Under the pieces are notes generated by a model that was not told the DNA's origin, did no database searches, and saw only the letters and a program-made list of their open reading frames with translations. This document shows, one piece after another, positions 1 through 9,678 of a DNA stretch of 64,000 nt (within the stretch, counting starts at the first letter, position 1; every line of letters begins with the position of its first letter). This DNA is from JALHMI01 sp964598535 (lineage in GTDB: Bacteria > Planctomycetota > Planctomycetia > Pirellulales > PALSA-1355): assembly GCA_964598535.1 (NCBI GenBank), contig CAZRCI010000010.1, forward strand, positions 62,001 through 126,000, given 5' to 3'. Made by a program: the position numbers and the translations under genes.

Positions 1-165
1 CGCGGCCGGTCGCTCTTGGCCAACTTGGACGAAGAGGTTCGGGCCACTCACGCTCGCCAGCTTGGGCATCTTTCGCCCGAGCAACTTGGTCAGTTGATCT
101 TGCTGTTGAAAGCCGCCCGACAGCCACACGAGGACGCAAGCAGTCATTGGAATCCGGCGGTATAA
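1..165 (+). CDS. C-terminal end of a MarR-like transcriptional regulator (partial)
   Basis: An open frame runs in from the left edge of the window and stops at TAA 163-165, giving 54 residues. The tail reads like the end of a MarR-family winged-helix regulator: a helix with LLANLDEEVRATH, then LSPEQLGQLILLLKAAR, which matches the usual 'Ls.eEl..L..LL' dimerisation helix that closes these proteins. The DNA-binding part lies outside the window. The MBL hydrolase starts 46 bases downstream on the same strand, so the two may be co-transcribed. The family call rests on a short tail only. Confidence 0.5.
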   Translation, partial: RGRSLLANLDEEVRATHARQLGHLSPEQLGQLILLLKAARQPHEDASSHWNPAV

Positions 166-211
166 TTCAACGCTGGTTGCCCCCAAGACTTGTTTGACCA
201 AGGGATGATTC

Positions 212-1243
212 GTGCCCTCGCCACCCCCACCGCCCGACGTTCGCCGCTTTGACTCCAGTAGCGGGGTACGCATCTATCGCATTTCCAGCGAAGCCTTTCC
301 CGGGTTGGTAGTGCATGTTTACCTGTTGCTCGAAGCAGGGCCTCCTACGCTGATCGACGCCGGCAGCGGCTTTGGCGAATCGACGGCGCAGATCCTGGCC
401 GGTCTCCAGCAGGTGCGCACCGAATTCGGAGAATCCGTCACGCTGGCCGATATTCGCCGTATCATCATTACGCACGGGCACATCGATCATTTTGGCGGTC
501 TGGCTCAGTTGCATGAGCTGATGCCAAGCGCCGAGATTGCGATTCACCAACTCGATGCCCGCATTCTTACAGCCTTCGAAGAACGCGTGGCCGTGGCCAA
601 GAAAGGGCTGCGGCAGTTCCTCGAACAAGCCGGCGTCGGCGAGTCGCTGCTTTCCGGCTTTCTAGACGTCTACGGTTACTCGAAGCGCAATATGCGCAGC
701 CTGCCCGTGGCCCATACGCTTACCGATCATCAGGAGTGGGATGGCATGTATTTCATCCACACTCCGGGGCACTGCCCGGGGCAAGTGTGCATCAAGCTTG
801 GCGACGTGCTGTTGAGCGCCGATCACGTGCTGCCCGAGATCTCGCCGCATCAGGCGCCCGAGAGCATCATGCCCTATACCGGGCTGGGGCATTATCTCGA
901 CTCGCTGTACAAGGTTTCGCAGGTCGAGGGCATTCGTCTGACGTTGGGCGGGCATCAAGGTCCGATTCAAGATCTCTATCGCCGCACGAACGACATTCGC
1001 CAGAGCCACGAACGCAAGCTCGAGAAGATCCTGGGCATGATCCGACAATCGCCCGAGCCGCTGACCGTGAACGAGATCTCGCAGCAACTCTATGTGCACG
1101 TGAAAGGGTTTCATGTGCTGCTGGCCCTGGAGGAAGTCGCGGCGCACGTCGAATACTTGTATCAACACAACCGACTCGCGATCGCGAATCTCGATCAGTA
1201 TCAAACGCACGACAATCCGCCGATCCGCTATATCGTGTCGTAG
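212..1243 (+). CDS. MBL-fold metallo-hydrolase with C-terminal winged helix (LACTB2-like)
   Basis: A 343-residue protein with the metal-binding motif THGHIDH (H88, H90, D92, H93) of metallo-beta-lactamase-fold hydrolases. A later HTPGHCPGQ segment supplies another metal-ligand His, and SADHVL the bridging Asp. Residues of about 260-340 look like the winged-helix tail found in LACTB2-type members (LTVNEISQQLYVHVKGFHVLLALEEVAAHVEYL). The substrate cannot be told from sequence; relatives act on thioesters, RNA or small esters. The start is GTG at 212, preceded by AGGGA about 7 bases upstream; the ATG at 205 is in another frame. No signal peptide is visible, so a cytoplasmic enzyme is likely. It may form a short operon with the MarR-like gene before it. 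Confidence 0.88.
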   Translation: MPSPPPPPDVRRFDSSSGVRIYRISSEAFPGLVVHVYLLLEAGPPTLIDAGSGFGESTAQILAGLQQVRTEFGESVTLADIRRIIITHGHIDHFGGLAQLHELMPSAEIAIHQLDARILTAFEERVAVAKKGLRQFLEQAGVGESLLSGFLDVYGYSKRNMRSLPVAHTLTDHQEWDGMYFIHTPGHCPGQVCIKLGDVLLSADHVLPEISPHQAPESIMPYTGLGHYLDSLYKVSQVEGIRLTLGGHQGPIQDLYRRTNDIRQSHERKLEKILGMIRQSPEPLTVNEISQQLYVHVKGFHVLLALEEVAAHVEYLYQHNRLAIANLDQYQTHDNPPIRYIVS

Positions 1244-1492
1244 CGACTTGCGCCCGGAAGCGTGCGACGGTGGGGCGGGAGCATCGCCACGCGGATTTTG
1301 TAAACCGGTGCTTCGGAAGCGAAATTTCCAAGTCGAACCGTAATATTTCGCTTTCGCGGTCCAGAAAATGCTCATCGTGGGGTTTCTGGGTGAGCCGAGC
1401 GCAATCGTCGGCTACACTTAAGGACGGTCCACTCGTCGGGCCGCCTTGCTCTCAGATCCCTCCGTAAACATTCCCACAAACCGGGTGCCCTT

Positions 1493-2422
1493 ATGCACGC
1501 AATTCGTCGTACCGCCCTTCGTTCCTGCGTACTCTCGGCCGTCATAGCCATCGCGCTTCTTGGTGCGCATCGGACCGCGGCGCTCGGCGTCGAGTTGCGA
1601 TGGAAGTTCAAGCCCGGCGAGACTGTCCGTTTTGAAACCACGATGGATATGCTCCAGGACATGGAGATCGGCGGTCAGCAACTCAATTCGAAGATGTCGC
1701 AAGTCATGGAGATGACCTGGCAAGTGAAAGAGGCCGGCGAGGAACAATCGATTATCGATGTCACGATCGACCAGGTGCATTTTGAAATGACGCCGCCGGG
1801 GCCGGGCGCCAAGCCAATCGTTTACGATTCAAAGAACGAGGCGCACGAAGGACCGGCCCAGATGATGGCGCCGCTGTTTGGAGCAATGACCGGCCAGCCG
1901 ATGAGGCTGACCGTCACGCCGCTGGGCGAAGTGAAGGACATTCAACTGCCAGAATCGATGATCGAGGCCATGAAGAAGGCTGGTCCCGGCGCGGCCGATT
2001 TGCTTTCGGAAGATGCGATGAAGCAAACGATCTCGCGAGTCGTGTTCGCATTTCCCAAGTCGGTCGATGCCGGTGAGAGCTGGGATTCGACGTTTGAAAT
2101 GAAAAACCCGATTCTGGGAAAGCAGATCGCGGTGACGACCTACACCTATGCCGGTCCGGAGAAAGCGGAAGATCGTCCGGTGGAGAAAATCGATGTCGCC
2201 GTGCACGTCAGCTTCGACCCGTCGGCCGACGCCCAGGCGACCGCCACGGTCAAGGAGCAGGCTAGCGAGGGCGCGATCTTTTTCGACAACCGGCAGGGGT
2301 TGCCCCTGACCACGAACATGACAAGCGAGATGAAGATCGAGCTGGCAATCGCGGGGCAGACCATCGATCAGCGCATGACCACCAAGGTCAATATGAGGCA
2401 GCTTCCCGCCGACGCCAAGTAA
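1493..2422 (+). CDS. Exported protein resembling DUF6263
   Basis: A 309-residue protein starting with a clear signal sequence (basic MHAIRRTALRS, then a hydrophobic stretch ending near AHRTAA). The mature part is rich in beta-strand-like segments: LRWKFKPGETVRFETTMDM, MRLTVTPLGEVKDIQLPES and an ISRVVFAFPKSVDAGESW region. This pattern resembles the planctomycete family DUF6263, which has no known function. It is therefore probably a periplasmic or surface protein. It stands alone, 250 bases after the MBL gene and convergent with the sulfatase. The family assignment is from pattern memory and has not been checked by search. Confidence 0.75.
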   Translation: MHAIRRTALRSCVLSAVIAIALLGAHRTAALGVELRWKFKPGETVRFETTMDMLQDMEIGGQQLNSKMSQVMEMTWQVKEAGEEQSIIDVTIDQVHFEMTPPGPGAKPIVYDSKNEAHEGPAQMMAPLFGAMTGQPMRLTVTPLGEVKDIQLPESMIEAMKKAGPGAADLLSEDAMKQTISRVVFAFPKSVDAGESWDSTFEMKNPILGKQIAVTTYTYAGPEKAEDRPVEKIDVAVHVSFDPSADAQATATVKEQASEGAIFFDNRQGLPLTTNMTSEMKIELAIAGQTIDQRMTTKVNMRQLPADAK

Positions 2423-2535
2423 CAGGGCCGCGCCGCGTTGGGCCAAGCGTTTGTCCGTCGCTAGCGACTCTGGGCATTGAATGGGCATGAGCCCGTATCT
2501 GGCGTAAACCAGAGCTCCGGCGTAAGGTCAGGAGA

Positions 2536-3945
2536 TCAACGGCGGTTCCCGGACGGTTCCCGATCGATCGGCAAGTAATCCGATTTCGTGCGTGACTGGG
2601 TGAGAATTTGCTCCGCGCGCCGCACGACATCGGGATGTTCGGCCGCGACGTTGTGCCGCTCGCCCAGATCGGTGGCCAGATCGTAGAGCTCCAGCGGCGC
2701 GTCTGGGCCGAGTCGTACCGCCTTCCAGTTTTCCAGCCGTACGGCCTGACTCAGGCCGCGCTCGTGAAATTCCCAGTACAGCGGCGGATGCGGGGCCGGT
2801 TTGCGGCCCACGGCTTGCTCGCCCAGCAGCGTGGGGAGCATTGAAACGCCGTCGATGTCGCCAGGCGCTTGGGCACCGGTCAACTCGGCCAGCGTCGGCA
2901 ACACGTCCCAAAACGCCCACGGCGTATCGTCGACGCGGCCGGCCATGATATGGCCAGGATAGCGAACGATCATGGGAACGCGAATGCCACCCTCGTACAT
3001 CGCGCGCTTGATGCCGCGCAAGGGACCCGAGCTGGCAAAGAACTCGGGGTTGGCGCCGCCTTCGCGATGCGGCCCGTTGTCGCTGGTAAAAAAGACGATC
3101 GTCTGTTCGGCAATGCCAAGCTCGTCGAGCTTCGCCAGGATCTGGCCCACTTGCGCGTCGAGATACGTGATCATGGCCGCGTGGTTCTTTTGTGCTTGTG
3201 GCCACGGTTCGTCTGCGTAGGGCGCATCGCTGGGAACTTCCATGCCTTGTTTGCCGGCCTCGTTGTTGGCGTGCGGCAATGTGAACGGGAGGTACAGGAA
3301 GAACCGGTCTTCCTGGTGCTGTTCGAGGAAGTTGAGCGCCTCGTCGGCGAATCGATCGGCCGAGTAAGTCACGCGCCGCGTGGCGACTCCGTGCTCGACC
3401 ACATTGGCCAGCGGCACGCGTTCTTCATTGCGCCATAGATAGTCGGGATAGTAATTATGCGCGTGCTTTTGGTTGAGGTAACCGAACCAGTAGTCGAAGC
3501 CCTGGCGCGTGGGCACGCCGCTGGTCTCCGGCTCGCCGAGCCCCCACTTGCCGATGATGCCGGTCGCGTAACCGGCGTCGTGCAACACTTCCGCCAGCGT
3601 CACGTCCTCGGGCAGCAGCGGCACGCGATCGTTCGAGCGAATGCGGCAATGTCCGGTGTGTTTGCCGGTCATGAGCGCACAGCGCGAGGGGGCGCAGACG
3701 GTACTGCCCGAATAGCAGGAGGTGAACCGCGCGCCCTCGGCCGCCAGACGGTCGATATTTGGCGTCTTGATCCGTTGCTGGCCATAACAGCCCAGGTCGC
3801 CGTAGCCCAGGTCGTCGGCCAGGATGAATACGATGTTGGGCGGGCGCTCGGACGTGTGGCCCACGCCAGCGCAGCCGAGGCAGACCGCGAGCACCAACAG
3901 CGACATGAGAACGGTTCTGCATCGGGCGCGCAACATGATGATCAT
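2536..3945 (-). CDS. Arylsulfatase (formylglycine-dependent sulfatase)
   Basis: A type I sulfatase of about 469 residues. After an N-terminal hydrophobic export signal (MSLLVLAVCLGCAG) the enzyme opens with PPNIVFILADDLGYGDLGCYG, whose paired Asp residues bind Ca2+. The modification motif follows as VCAPSRCALMTGKHTGH, where Cys of CxPSR is converted to formylglycine. Further typical blocks are IGKWGLGEP, TSDNGPHREGG and RGIKRAMYEGGIRVPMIVRYPG. Full length for an arylsulfatase A-like enzyme. It hydrolyses sulfate esters, probably of algal or host polysaccharides, outside the cytoplasm. The frame can extend to GTG at 3963, but ATG at 3945 or 3936 is more likely. Planctomycetes carry many such genes. 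No anaerobic maturase or FGE gene is in the window. Confidence 0.93.
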   Translation of the reverse strand: MIIMLRARCRTVLMSLLVLAVCLGCAGVGHTSERPPNIVFILADDLGYGDLGCYGQQRIKTPNIDRLAAEGARFTSCYSGSTVCAPSRCALMTGKHTGHCRIRSNDRVPLLPEDVTLAEVLHDAGYATGIIGKWGLGEPETSGVPTRQGFDYWFGYLNQKHAHNYYPDYLWRNEERVPLANVVEHGVATRRVTYSADRFADEALNFLEQHQEDRFFLYLPFTLPHANNEAGKQGMEVPSDAPYADEPWPQAQKNHAAMITYLDAQVGQILAKLDELGIAEQTIVFFTSDNGPHREGGANPEFFASSGPLRGIKRAMYEGGIRVPMIVRYPGHIMAGRVDDTPWAFWDVLPTLAELTGAQAPGDIDGVSMLPTLLGEQAVGRKPAPHPPLYWEFHERGLSQAVRLENWKAVRLGPDAPLELYDLATDLGERHNVAAEHPDVVRRAEQILTQSRTKSDYLPIDREPSGNRR

Positions 3946-3996
3946 CCAACGGTTTAAGAACACGGTAGCGGAAGCGAGTGCGCCTATCAGGAGTGT

Positions 3997-4036
3997 TGAA
4001 AAAGGTGTGTCATGATCTTTTTCAGCAGCCTGATAG
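3997..4036. repeat. Inverted repeat and dispersed TTTCAGCAGCCTG motif
   Basis: Perfect 8-base arms TGAAAAAG (3997-4004) and CTTTTTCA (4017-4024) surround a 12-base loop, followed by TTTCAGCAGCCTGATAG (4020-4036). The latter motif recurs with one difference at 43031-43047. It lies in the divergent gap between the sulfatase and the small basic protein. It may be a dispersed intergenic element or a terminator-like hairpin. Confidence 0.5.
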
Positions 4037-4181
4037 TATCCAATCGCAGGGGCGGGAATTCAAACCGGTTGCGGCATCCGGCACAGATTCTGCACGGCAG
4101 CTTGGGCAGGAAAACGGCCGCCTCGTGTTCGTAGAGGTGGGCAATCCTATCCAACTAGGGAAAAGGAAGGGGAGCACAATC

Positions 4182-4520
4182 ATGCCACGCGGAGATAAAT
4201 CGAAGTACACCGAGAAACAAAAACGCCAGGCCGAGCACATCGAGGAAGGTTACGAACGGGGCGGCCTCGCCGAGAAAGAGGCCGAACGCCGAGCCTGGGC
4301 CACGGTGAACAAAATGACTGGCGGCGGCAAGAAACGGGGCGGTTCGGGGCGGGGCACGAAAACGGATCCCTCGCCTGCCAAAAAAGGGGGCCGCCAGGGC
4401 GGATCAGCATCGGCAGCTCGACCCGCCGCCGAACGTTCCAAGTCGGCCAAGAAGGGGGCCGCCACGCGCAAACGCCGCGCCAGTGCGAGCACCAAAAAGA
4501 AGGCCGCTCGAAAAAAATAA
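4182..4520 (+). CDS. Small basic protein of the 'plasmid stabilization protein' type
   Basis: A 112-residue protein. The N-terminal half (MPRGDKSKYTEKQKRQAEHI, then a helix with KEAERRAWATVNK) matches a short conserved family that databases often label 'plasmid stabilization protein', although no such activity is established for it. The C-terminal half is a low-complexity Lys/Arg/Ala tail (KKRGG, GGRQGG, TRKRRASASTKKKAARKK) suggesting nucleic-acid binding. The start at 4182 is favoured over the longer frame from 3978 because a strong AGGAAGGGGAG ribosome site lies just before it and the family begins MPRGDKSKYT. It is a single gene, convergent with the efflux operon. Confidence 0.82.
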   Translation: MPRGDKSKYTEKQKRQAEHIEEGYERGGLAEKEAERRAWATVNKMTGGGKKRGGSGRGTKTDPSPAKKGGRQGGSASAARPAAERSKSAKKGAATRKRRASASTKKKAARKK

Positions 4521-4548
4521 TCGTAATCCCGCGATCGATGGTCCAGGA

Positions 4549-7500
4549 TCAGTGCTGGTCCGAACGCATTGGCTCGCGCGGCGCAAACCAGGGATAGATC
4601 GCCGGGAGCACCAGCGCGGTCAGCAAGGTGGCCGTGATCAATCCGCCGATAACCACCGAAGCCAGCGGACGCTGGATCTCGGCGCCGGCGGTGGTCGAAA
4701 GCGCCATGGGCAAAAAGCCCAGGCTGGCCACGAGCGCCGTCATCAGCACGGGTCGCAAACGTTGGAGCGCGGCCTCGCGGGCGGCTTCGCGCGAGCAGAG
4801 GCCTTCTGCCCGCAGTTGTTCGGCGGCGCTGACCCAGACCAAGCCGTTGAGCACCGCGACCCCGAACAGGGCGATGAACCCGACGCCGGCCGAGATGCTG
4901 AACGGCATCCCGCGCAGGGCAAGGGCCATGATGCCGCCGGAGGCCGCGACCGGTACCGCCATGAAAATCAACAACGCCAGTCGCGTCGACTTGAACGAAC
5001 TGTACAACAGCAAAAAGATCAACAGCAACACGATGGGCGTGATCAGCGAAAGCCGCAAGCTGGCGGACTGTAGGTTCTCGAAGTCTCCGCCCCAGGTAAT
5101 CGTGTAGCCGGCGGGCAACTCGACCTTGCTGGCGATTGCCGCCTGGGCTTCGCGCACGAAGCTGGCCACGTCGCGGTTTCGGACGTTCGCGGCGATGAAC
5201 GTGCGCCGGCGCGTGGCTTCGTGCTCGATGCCGGGCGGCGACTCTTCGAGCGTCACGTCGGCCAGTTCGCCCAATGGGATCAATCGTCCGCCGACTTCGC
5301 CGACAGGAATCTGCTCCAGCAACGAAGCGTTTTCGCGCCACTCGAGCGGATAGCGCACCAAGATCGGGTATCGCGCGCGGCCCTCGAGCACCTGGCCGGT
5401 CTCGTGGCCGCCGAGTGTTTCGACGGTGTTCATCACCTCGGTGGCGTCGATGCCGTACATCGCTAGCCGATCGGGCCGGGTCGTGATGCGCAGCGTGGGG
5501 ACGTTTGCCTGGTAGTCGGCCTTCACGTCGGCCGCGCCCGGTATCGCGCGCAGCACCGCTTCGATTTCCTTGCCTTTGCGTCCGAGTATTTCCAGGTCAT
5601 CGCCGTACAGCAGCACGGCCACGTCGGCTTTGACGCCGGCCACGAGCTCGTCGACGCGCATCTCGATTGGCTGGCTGAAGCCGAAGTTCACGCCGGGGAC
5701 ATTGGGTTGGAGCACCGCGGACATTTCGTCGATCAGTTCGTTGCGCGTCTTCTGGGCAGGCCACTCTTCGACGGGATTGAGCATCACCCAAACGTCGGTC
5801 TGATGGACGCCCATCACGTCGTTGGCGACTTCGGGCCGTCCCGTTTTGCAGAAGACCGTTTTGACCTCGGGGAATTCCTTGAGCAGCTTTTCGATCTTGG
5901 TGGACATGGCGATCGAATCTTCCAGCGTAGCGCTCGGCAGCCGCACGACTTCAATCAGCAAATCGCCCTCGTCCAGGCGTGGCATGAACTCGGCGCCAAG
6001 CCCCAGGCCGATCGGCACGCTGATCGCCAACACGGCCAGCGCAGTGCCGAAGGTGAGCAGCGGATGCGCGACCGCCCGTTCGACCACCGGGCGATAGAAC
6101 CATTTGACGACGCGGAGCGGCCAGACTTCTTTTTCCTCGAGGTGCTTGGGCAGAAACATGGCGGCCAGCACGGGCATCAGCGTGAGCGACAGCACCAGGG
6201 AACCGCCGAGCGCGAATAGCACGGTGAGAGCCATCGGCCGGAAGAGCTTGCCCTCGGTGCCTTGCAGGGCCAGAATCGGCAGGTACACCACGGCGATGAT
6301 CAACTCACCGAACATGGTTGGCTTGCGCACCTCGATCGCCGCGTCGCGGACGATCTCGTCGTGGGTGCGAACCGGATCGCCGTGCGACAATCTGCGCATG
6401 CAATTTTCGATCATGATGACCGAGCTATCGACGATCAGGCCAAAGTCGATGGCGCCCAGGCTCATCAGGCTGGCCGTGATTCCCGTGGCGGCCATGATGT
6501 TCGTCGCGAATAGCATCGAAAGCGGAATCGCCATGGCGACGATGATTCCGGCCCGAATGCTGCCCAGCATCACGAGCAGCACGACGATGACCAGCACGCC
6601 GCCCTCGACGAGGTTGTGCAACACCGTGTCGAGCGTGCGATCGATCAGGCTGGCTCGATCGTAAATGACCTCCAGCCGGACTCCCTCGGGCAGGGTCTCC
6701 TCGATCTTGGTTAGCTGTTCTTTTGCGGCATGTACGACGGTGCGGGAGTTTTCTCCCAGAAGCATCATGACCATGCCGGTCACGGCTTCGCCGCGGCCGT
6801 CGCGCGTGACGGCGCCCTGGCGCGTGAGCGGCGCGATCTCGACGGTGGCCAGATCGCGCAGCAGCAGTGGCACGCCCCCAGCGCGCTGCCGGACGGTGAC
6901 GTTCTGAATGTCTTCGATCCCCTGGAGCAGGGCCTGCCCGCGAATGAATCGCTGTTCGCCGTGATGGACGATGTAGCCGCCGCCGGTGCTGGAGTTGTTT
7001 CGCGCCAGAGCGTCGAACAGCTCGCCTAGAGATACGGAGTGCGTGGCCAGCCGGTCGGGATCGATCCGCACCTCGAAGCTTTGGTACGTACCACCATGGA
7101 CGTTGACCTCGGTGACGCCGGACACTTGCCGGAGCTGCGGGGCGATCTCCCATTCGAGCATCGTGCGCAATTCCATGGCGCTATGCCGGCCGCTGCGCAC
7201 TTCAAATTGCAGCACCTCGCCGAGCGCGGTGGTAAGCACGCCAAGCGTGGGGCTGCCGTACCCCTGCATGATCCGTTCGCGGGCTTCGACCAACCGCTCG
7301 CCGACGAGTTGCCGGGCACGATAGATGTCGGTTCCCTCGTGAAACACGATCGTGACGAGCGACAAGCCGAACTTCGAGATGCTGCGAATCTGCTCCACGT
7401 CGGGCAGGCCGTTCATCGTCGCTTCAACCGGATAGGTGATGTACTGCTCGACTTCCAGCGGCGAGAGCGCGCCAGCCGAAGTGACGACCTGCACCTGGAC

Positions 7501-7632
7501 GTTGGTCATGTCCGGCACGGCGTCGATCGGAATCACGAGTGCCTGATACGCGCCGCCGGCGGCCATTAGCGCCACCAGCGTAAGCACCAAAAAGCGATTG
7601 TGAAGCGAGAACTCGATGAGCGACGAAAGCAT
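4549..7632 (-). CDS. CusA/CzcA-family heavy-metal RND efflux pump
   Basis: A 1,027-residue inner-membrane RND transporter, full length for the HME subfamily. The N-terminus (MLSSLIEFSLHNRFLVLTLVA) is the first TM helix, followed by the family block IDAVPDMTNVQVQV and EVEQYITYPVEATMNGLPDV. The TM4 segment has GAIDFGLIVDSSVIM, the HME proton-relay region with its Asp residues. The second half repeats the fold (MPRLDEGDLLIEVVRLPSAT; VGFIALFGVAVLNGLVWV). It expels metal cations such as Cu, Ag, Zn, Co or Cd by proton antiport together with the adaptor encoded 56 bases upstream. The metal cannot be decided from sequence. No outer-membrane channel gene is adjacent. Confidence 0.93.
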   Translation of the reverse strand: MLSSLIEFSLHNRFLVLTLVALMAAGGAYQALVIPIDAVPDMTNVQVQVVTSAGALSPLEVEQYITYPVEATMNGLPDVEQIRSISKFGLSLVTIVFHEGTDIYRARQLVGERLVEARERIMQGYGSPTLGVLTTALGEVLQFEVRSGRHSAMELRTMLEWEIAPQLRQVSGVTEVNVHGGTYQSFEVRIDPDRLATHSVSLGELFDALARNNSSTGGGYIVHHGEQRFIRGQALLQGIEDIQNVTVRQRAGGVPLLLRDLATVEIAPLTRQGAVTRDGRGEAVTGMVMMLLGENSRTVVHAAKEQLTKIEETLPEGVRLEVIYDRASLIDRTLDTVLHNLVEGGVLVIVVLLVMLGSIRAGIIVAMAIPLSMLFATNIMAATGITASLMSLGAIDFGLIVDSSVIMIENCMRRLSHGDPVRTHDEIVRDAAIEVRKPTMFGELIIAVVYLPILALQGTEGKLFRPMALTVLFALGGSLVLSLTLMPVLAAMFLPKHLEEKEVWPLRVVKWFYRPVVERAVAHPLLTFGTALAVLAISVPIGLGLGAEFMPRLDEGDLLIEVVRLPSATLEDSIAMSTKIEKLLKEFPEVKTVFCKTGRPEVANDVMGVHQTDVWVMLNPVEEWPAQKTRNELIDEMSAVLQPNVPGVNFGFSQPIEMRVDELVAGVKADVAVLLYGDDLEILGRKGKEIEAVLRAIPGAADVKADYQANVPTLRITTRPDRLAMYGIDATEVMNTVETLGGHETGQVLEGRARYPILVRYPLEWRENASLLEQIPVGEVGGRLIPLGELADVTLEESPPGIEHEATRRRTFIAANVRNRDVASFVREAQAAIASKVELPAGYTITWGGDFENLQSASLRLSLITPIVLLLIFLLLYSSFKSTRLALLIFMAVPVAASGGIMALALRGMPFSISAGVGFIALFGVAVLNGLVWVSAAEQLRAEGLCSREAAREAALQRLRPVLMTALVASLGFLPMALSTTAGAEIQRPLASVVIGGLITATLLTALVLPAIYPWFAPREPMRSDQH

Positions 7633-7688
7633 ATGCGCGGGTTCTCAAGTCGGGCGAGGGGTGGGGGGGCCTGATTTGGCCGTAGGGG

Positions 7689-9197
7689 TCAGGAGTCCGA
7701 TTCGCCCAGCAGCAGTGCGCTCTTGAGCACGAACACGCCGCGGTCAACAATCCGTTCGCCGGGATTCAGGCCGTTTCGGACTTCGACCATGTCGCCGCTG
7801 GTCGGTCCCAGGTCGACACTCACCCGGCGATAGGTCCCCGGCTTTTCTTCGATGAACACGAATGTTTTTTCTTCGCTGCGCGTCACGGCGCTTTGCGGCA
7901 CGGTCAGCGCTTTGCGCGCGCGGCTGATGGGCACCGACACCCAGGCGAACATGCCCGGCTTGAAGCGGCCATCGGTGTTGTCGAACTCGGCCACGAGCGG
8001 CACCGCGGCGCTGTCGGCGGCGGTGGTCACGGCGGCGTACAGCACCTGAGCGCGCAACGGCCGATCGGGCACGGCCGGCACGTCGACCGTCAGCTCGCCC
8101 AAGTCGTCGTGGCGGAGCAGGCTCCAGTCGCGATCGTACAAATAGGCCGAGACCCAGAGCGTGTCGGTGTTGGTGAGCGTGAACAGAACCTGTGTGGCCG
8201 CCGTGTGCGATCCCTCGGCCACAAGACGCTCCTCGACGATGCCATCCATTGGCGCCCGCACGATCAACTCGCACAGCGAGTCATCCTGAGGGTTGACGAC
8301 GATTTCGGCGTAAGGGCCGATCAGCAGCTTGAGCTTCTGCCGGGCGACGGAAAGCAGGCGGTTGGCCTGCTCGAGCGCGGCTTTAGCGCGACGTTGTTGC
8401 TGCGAGGACTCGAAGAGCGACTGTTCGAGGACGCTGGTGAACTGAGCGGCGGCGACTTCGCGGTTGCTGCGCCGTTCTTGAACCACGAGGCCGCTGATTC
8501 CACCGCCCTCGGCCAAGGCGTCGCTGCTGGCGGCGACGCGCTGGGTCATCAGCAATTTGGAATAGGCGGAGAGCACCTGGTTGCGATGTTCGCCAAGCCG
8601 CCGGCCTAGAAACTTCGCTTCGATGGTGTCCATGTCCGGCTTGCCATGAAGCAGTTCGGCAAGGTTGCTCAGATTCTCGCTGACCTCGTCAGCCCAGGCA
8701 CTGGCCTTCCGTGCGAGCTCGACTTCGGCGTCAGCGGCCACGACTTCCGCGCGCGCCAGGCCCACCTCGGTGCTGGTGATCACGGCAAGCCGATCGCCGT
8801 GCTTGACTTGTTGTCCTGGTTGAACGGAGACCTGCGTGAGCACGCCGGTCACGGGTAGTTTCACTTCGATTCGCTTCCCCGTGTTGTAGCCGATCTTGCC
8901 CGGAACGCGGCGCGTCTCTTGGATCTCCTGTTCCGCGAGCGTCGTGCAGTGAATGTCCGCGGCCTGTTGTTGTTCGGCGGGCAGGACGACGACGTCGATC
9001 GACGCCGTGCGTGGGGGATCGGCCGCCTCGGCCGTTGCTTGCACGGCGTCGGTCTCGCTCGTTGTGAATTTCCAGGACAGGCCGAGTGCAACGCTCGCCA
9101 GGACCAGCACGAGCCCGCCAGCGAGCGCACGCCGTCCGACGCGCAGGCGGCGCGTGACCGAAAGAGGCAGCAAAGTTCGTTGAATATGATCGCGCAC
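7689..9197 (-). CDS. RND efflux periplasmic adaptor subunit (CusB/CzcB-type)
   Basis: A 502-residue membrane-fusion protein. A basic N-terminus and one TM anchor (ALAGGLVLVLASVALGLSW) are followed by a barrel-sandwich half (RRVPGKIGYNTGKRIEVKLPV, GVLTQVSVQPGQQVKHGD), a long helical hairpin rich in Ala/Glu/Arg, the second lipoyl half (VRAPMDGIVEERLVAEGSHT), a beta-barrel (LWVSAYLYDRDWSLLRHDDLG) and a membrane-proximal domain (VEVRNGLNPGERIVDRGVFVLKSALLL). It links the RND pump to an outer-membrane channel. It is the middle gene of a leftward operon with the small Cys/His protein and the pump. The long hairpin fits the HME-RND adaptors. Confidence 0.92.
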   Translation of the reverse strand: MRDHIQRTLLPLSVTRRLRVGRRALAGGLVLVLASVALGLSWKFTTSETDAVQATAEAADPPRTASIDVVVLPAEQQQAADIHCTTLAEQEIQETRRVPGKIGYNTGKRIEVKLPVTGVLTQVSVQPGQQVKHGDRLAVITSTEVGLARAEVVAADAEVELARKASAWADEVSENLSNLAELLHGKPDMDTIEAKFLGRRLGEHRNQVLSAYSKLLMTQRVAASSDALAEGGGISGLVVQERRSNREVAAAQFTSVLEQSLFESSQQQRRAKAALEQANRLLSVARQKLKLLIGPYAEIVVNPQDDSLCELIVRAPMDGIVEERLVAEGSHTAATQVLFTLTNTDTLWVSAYLYDRDWSLLRHDDLGELTVDVPAVPDRPLRAQVLYAAVTTAADSAAVPLVAEFDNTDGRFKPGMFAWVSVPISRARKALTVPQSAVTRSEEKTFVFIEEKPGTYRRVSVDLGPTSGDMVEVRNGLNPGERIVDRGVFVLKSALLLGESDS

Positions 9198-9271
9198 GAA
9201 AAACTCCTCGACGAAACGGCAACTGCGCGAGCGCGCAGCGTTGGGCCGGTCAAAACGTCAAGAAAGCGCGA

Positions 9272-9649
9272 TCAAAACAAGAATGAGGCGTGCCAAGTGC
9301 ACAGCGTTTTGCCCGCTAACGGCAGGCCTTGGTGATCGGCGGGCGCGTTGAATGCGCCGAGAAGTGCCTGTTCGGAAATTTCCAGAAGGGGGACGCAAAC
9401 TTGCGCCAGCGGGGACCAGGGAAGTTGGTCGATGGGTGTCAACGTTGGCGCTTCGACAAAGCAAGCGCCACGGCAAATACAGCCCGATTCGTTCTGTTCG
9501 GCCGGAGGTGAGGGGCGGGAAACGTGCTGGTCGTTAGTGACATTTTCCGCGAGAAAAGCCACCGAATCCGCCTGGTGATGCAGGCAACGAAAGGGGCAGC
9601 ATAAGGCCCCCATCGCGAGCAGCAACACGGTGAGAATTCGGCCAGGCAT
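9272..9649 (-). CDS. Small Cys/His-rich exported protein leading the efflux operon
   Basis: A 125-residue protein whose likely start is ATG at 9649 (MPGRILTVLLLAMGALCCPFRC); the frame is open to 9706 but upstream residues come from a repeat in the promoter region. The N-terminus is a signal peptide ending near a Cys pair, so it may be a lipoprotein or a secreted protein. Cys and His residues cluster as CCPFRCLHHQ and CICRGACF, which suggests metal binding. It lies 74 bases before the adaptor gene on the same strand, so it is probably the first gene of the metal-efflux operon. I recognise no named family; a periplasmic metal chaperone or sensor role is inference from position and composition. 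Confidence 0.6.
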   Translation of the reverse strand: MPGRILTVLLLAMGALCCPFRCLHHQADSVAFLAENVTNDQHVSRPSPPAEQNESGCICRGACFVEAPTLTPIDQLPWSPLAQVCVPLLEISEQALLGAFNAPADHQGLPLAGKTLCTWHASFLF

Positions 9650-9678
9650 GTTTCGACACTCCAGGTGGGGACACTCCA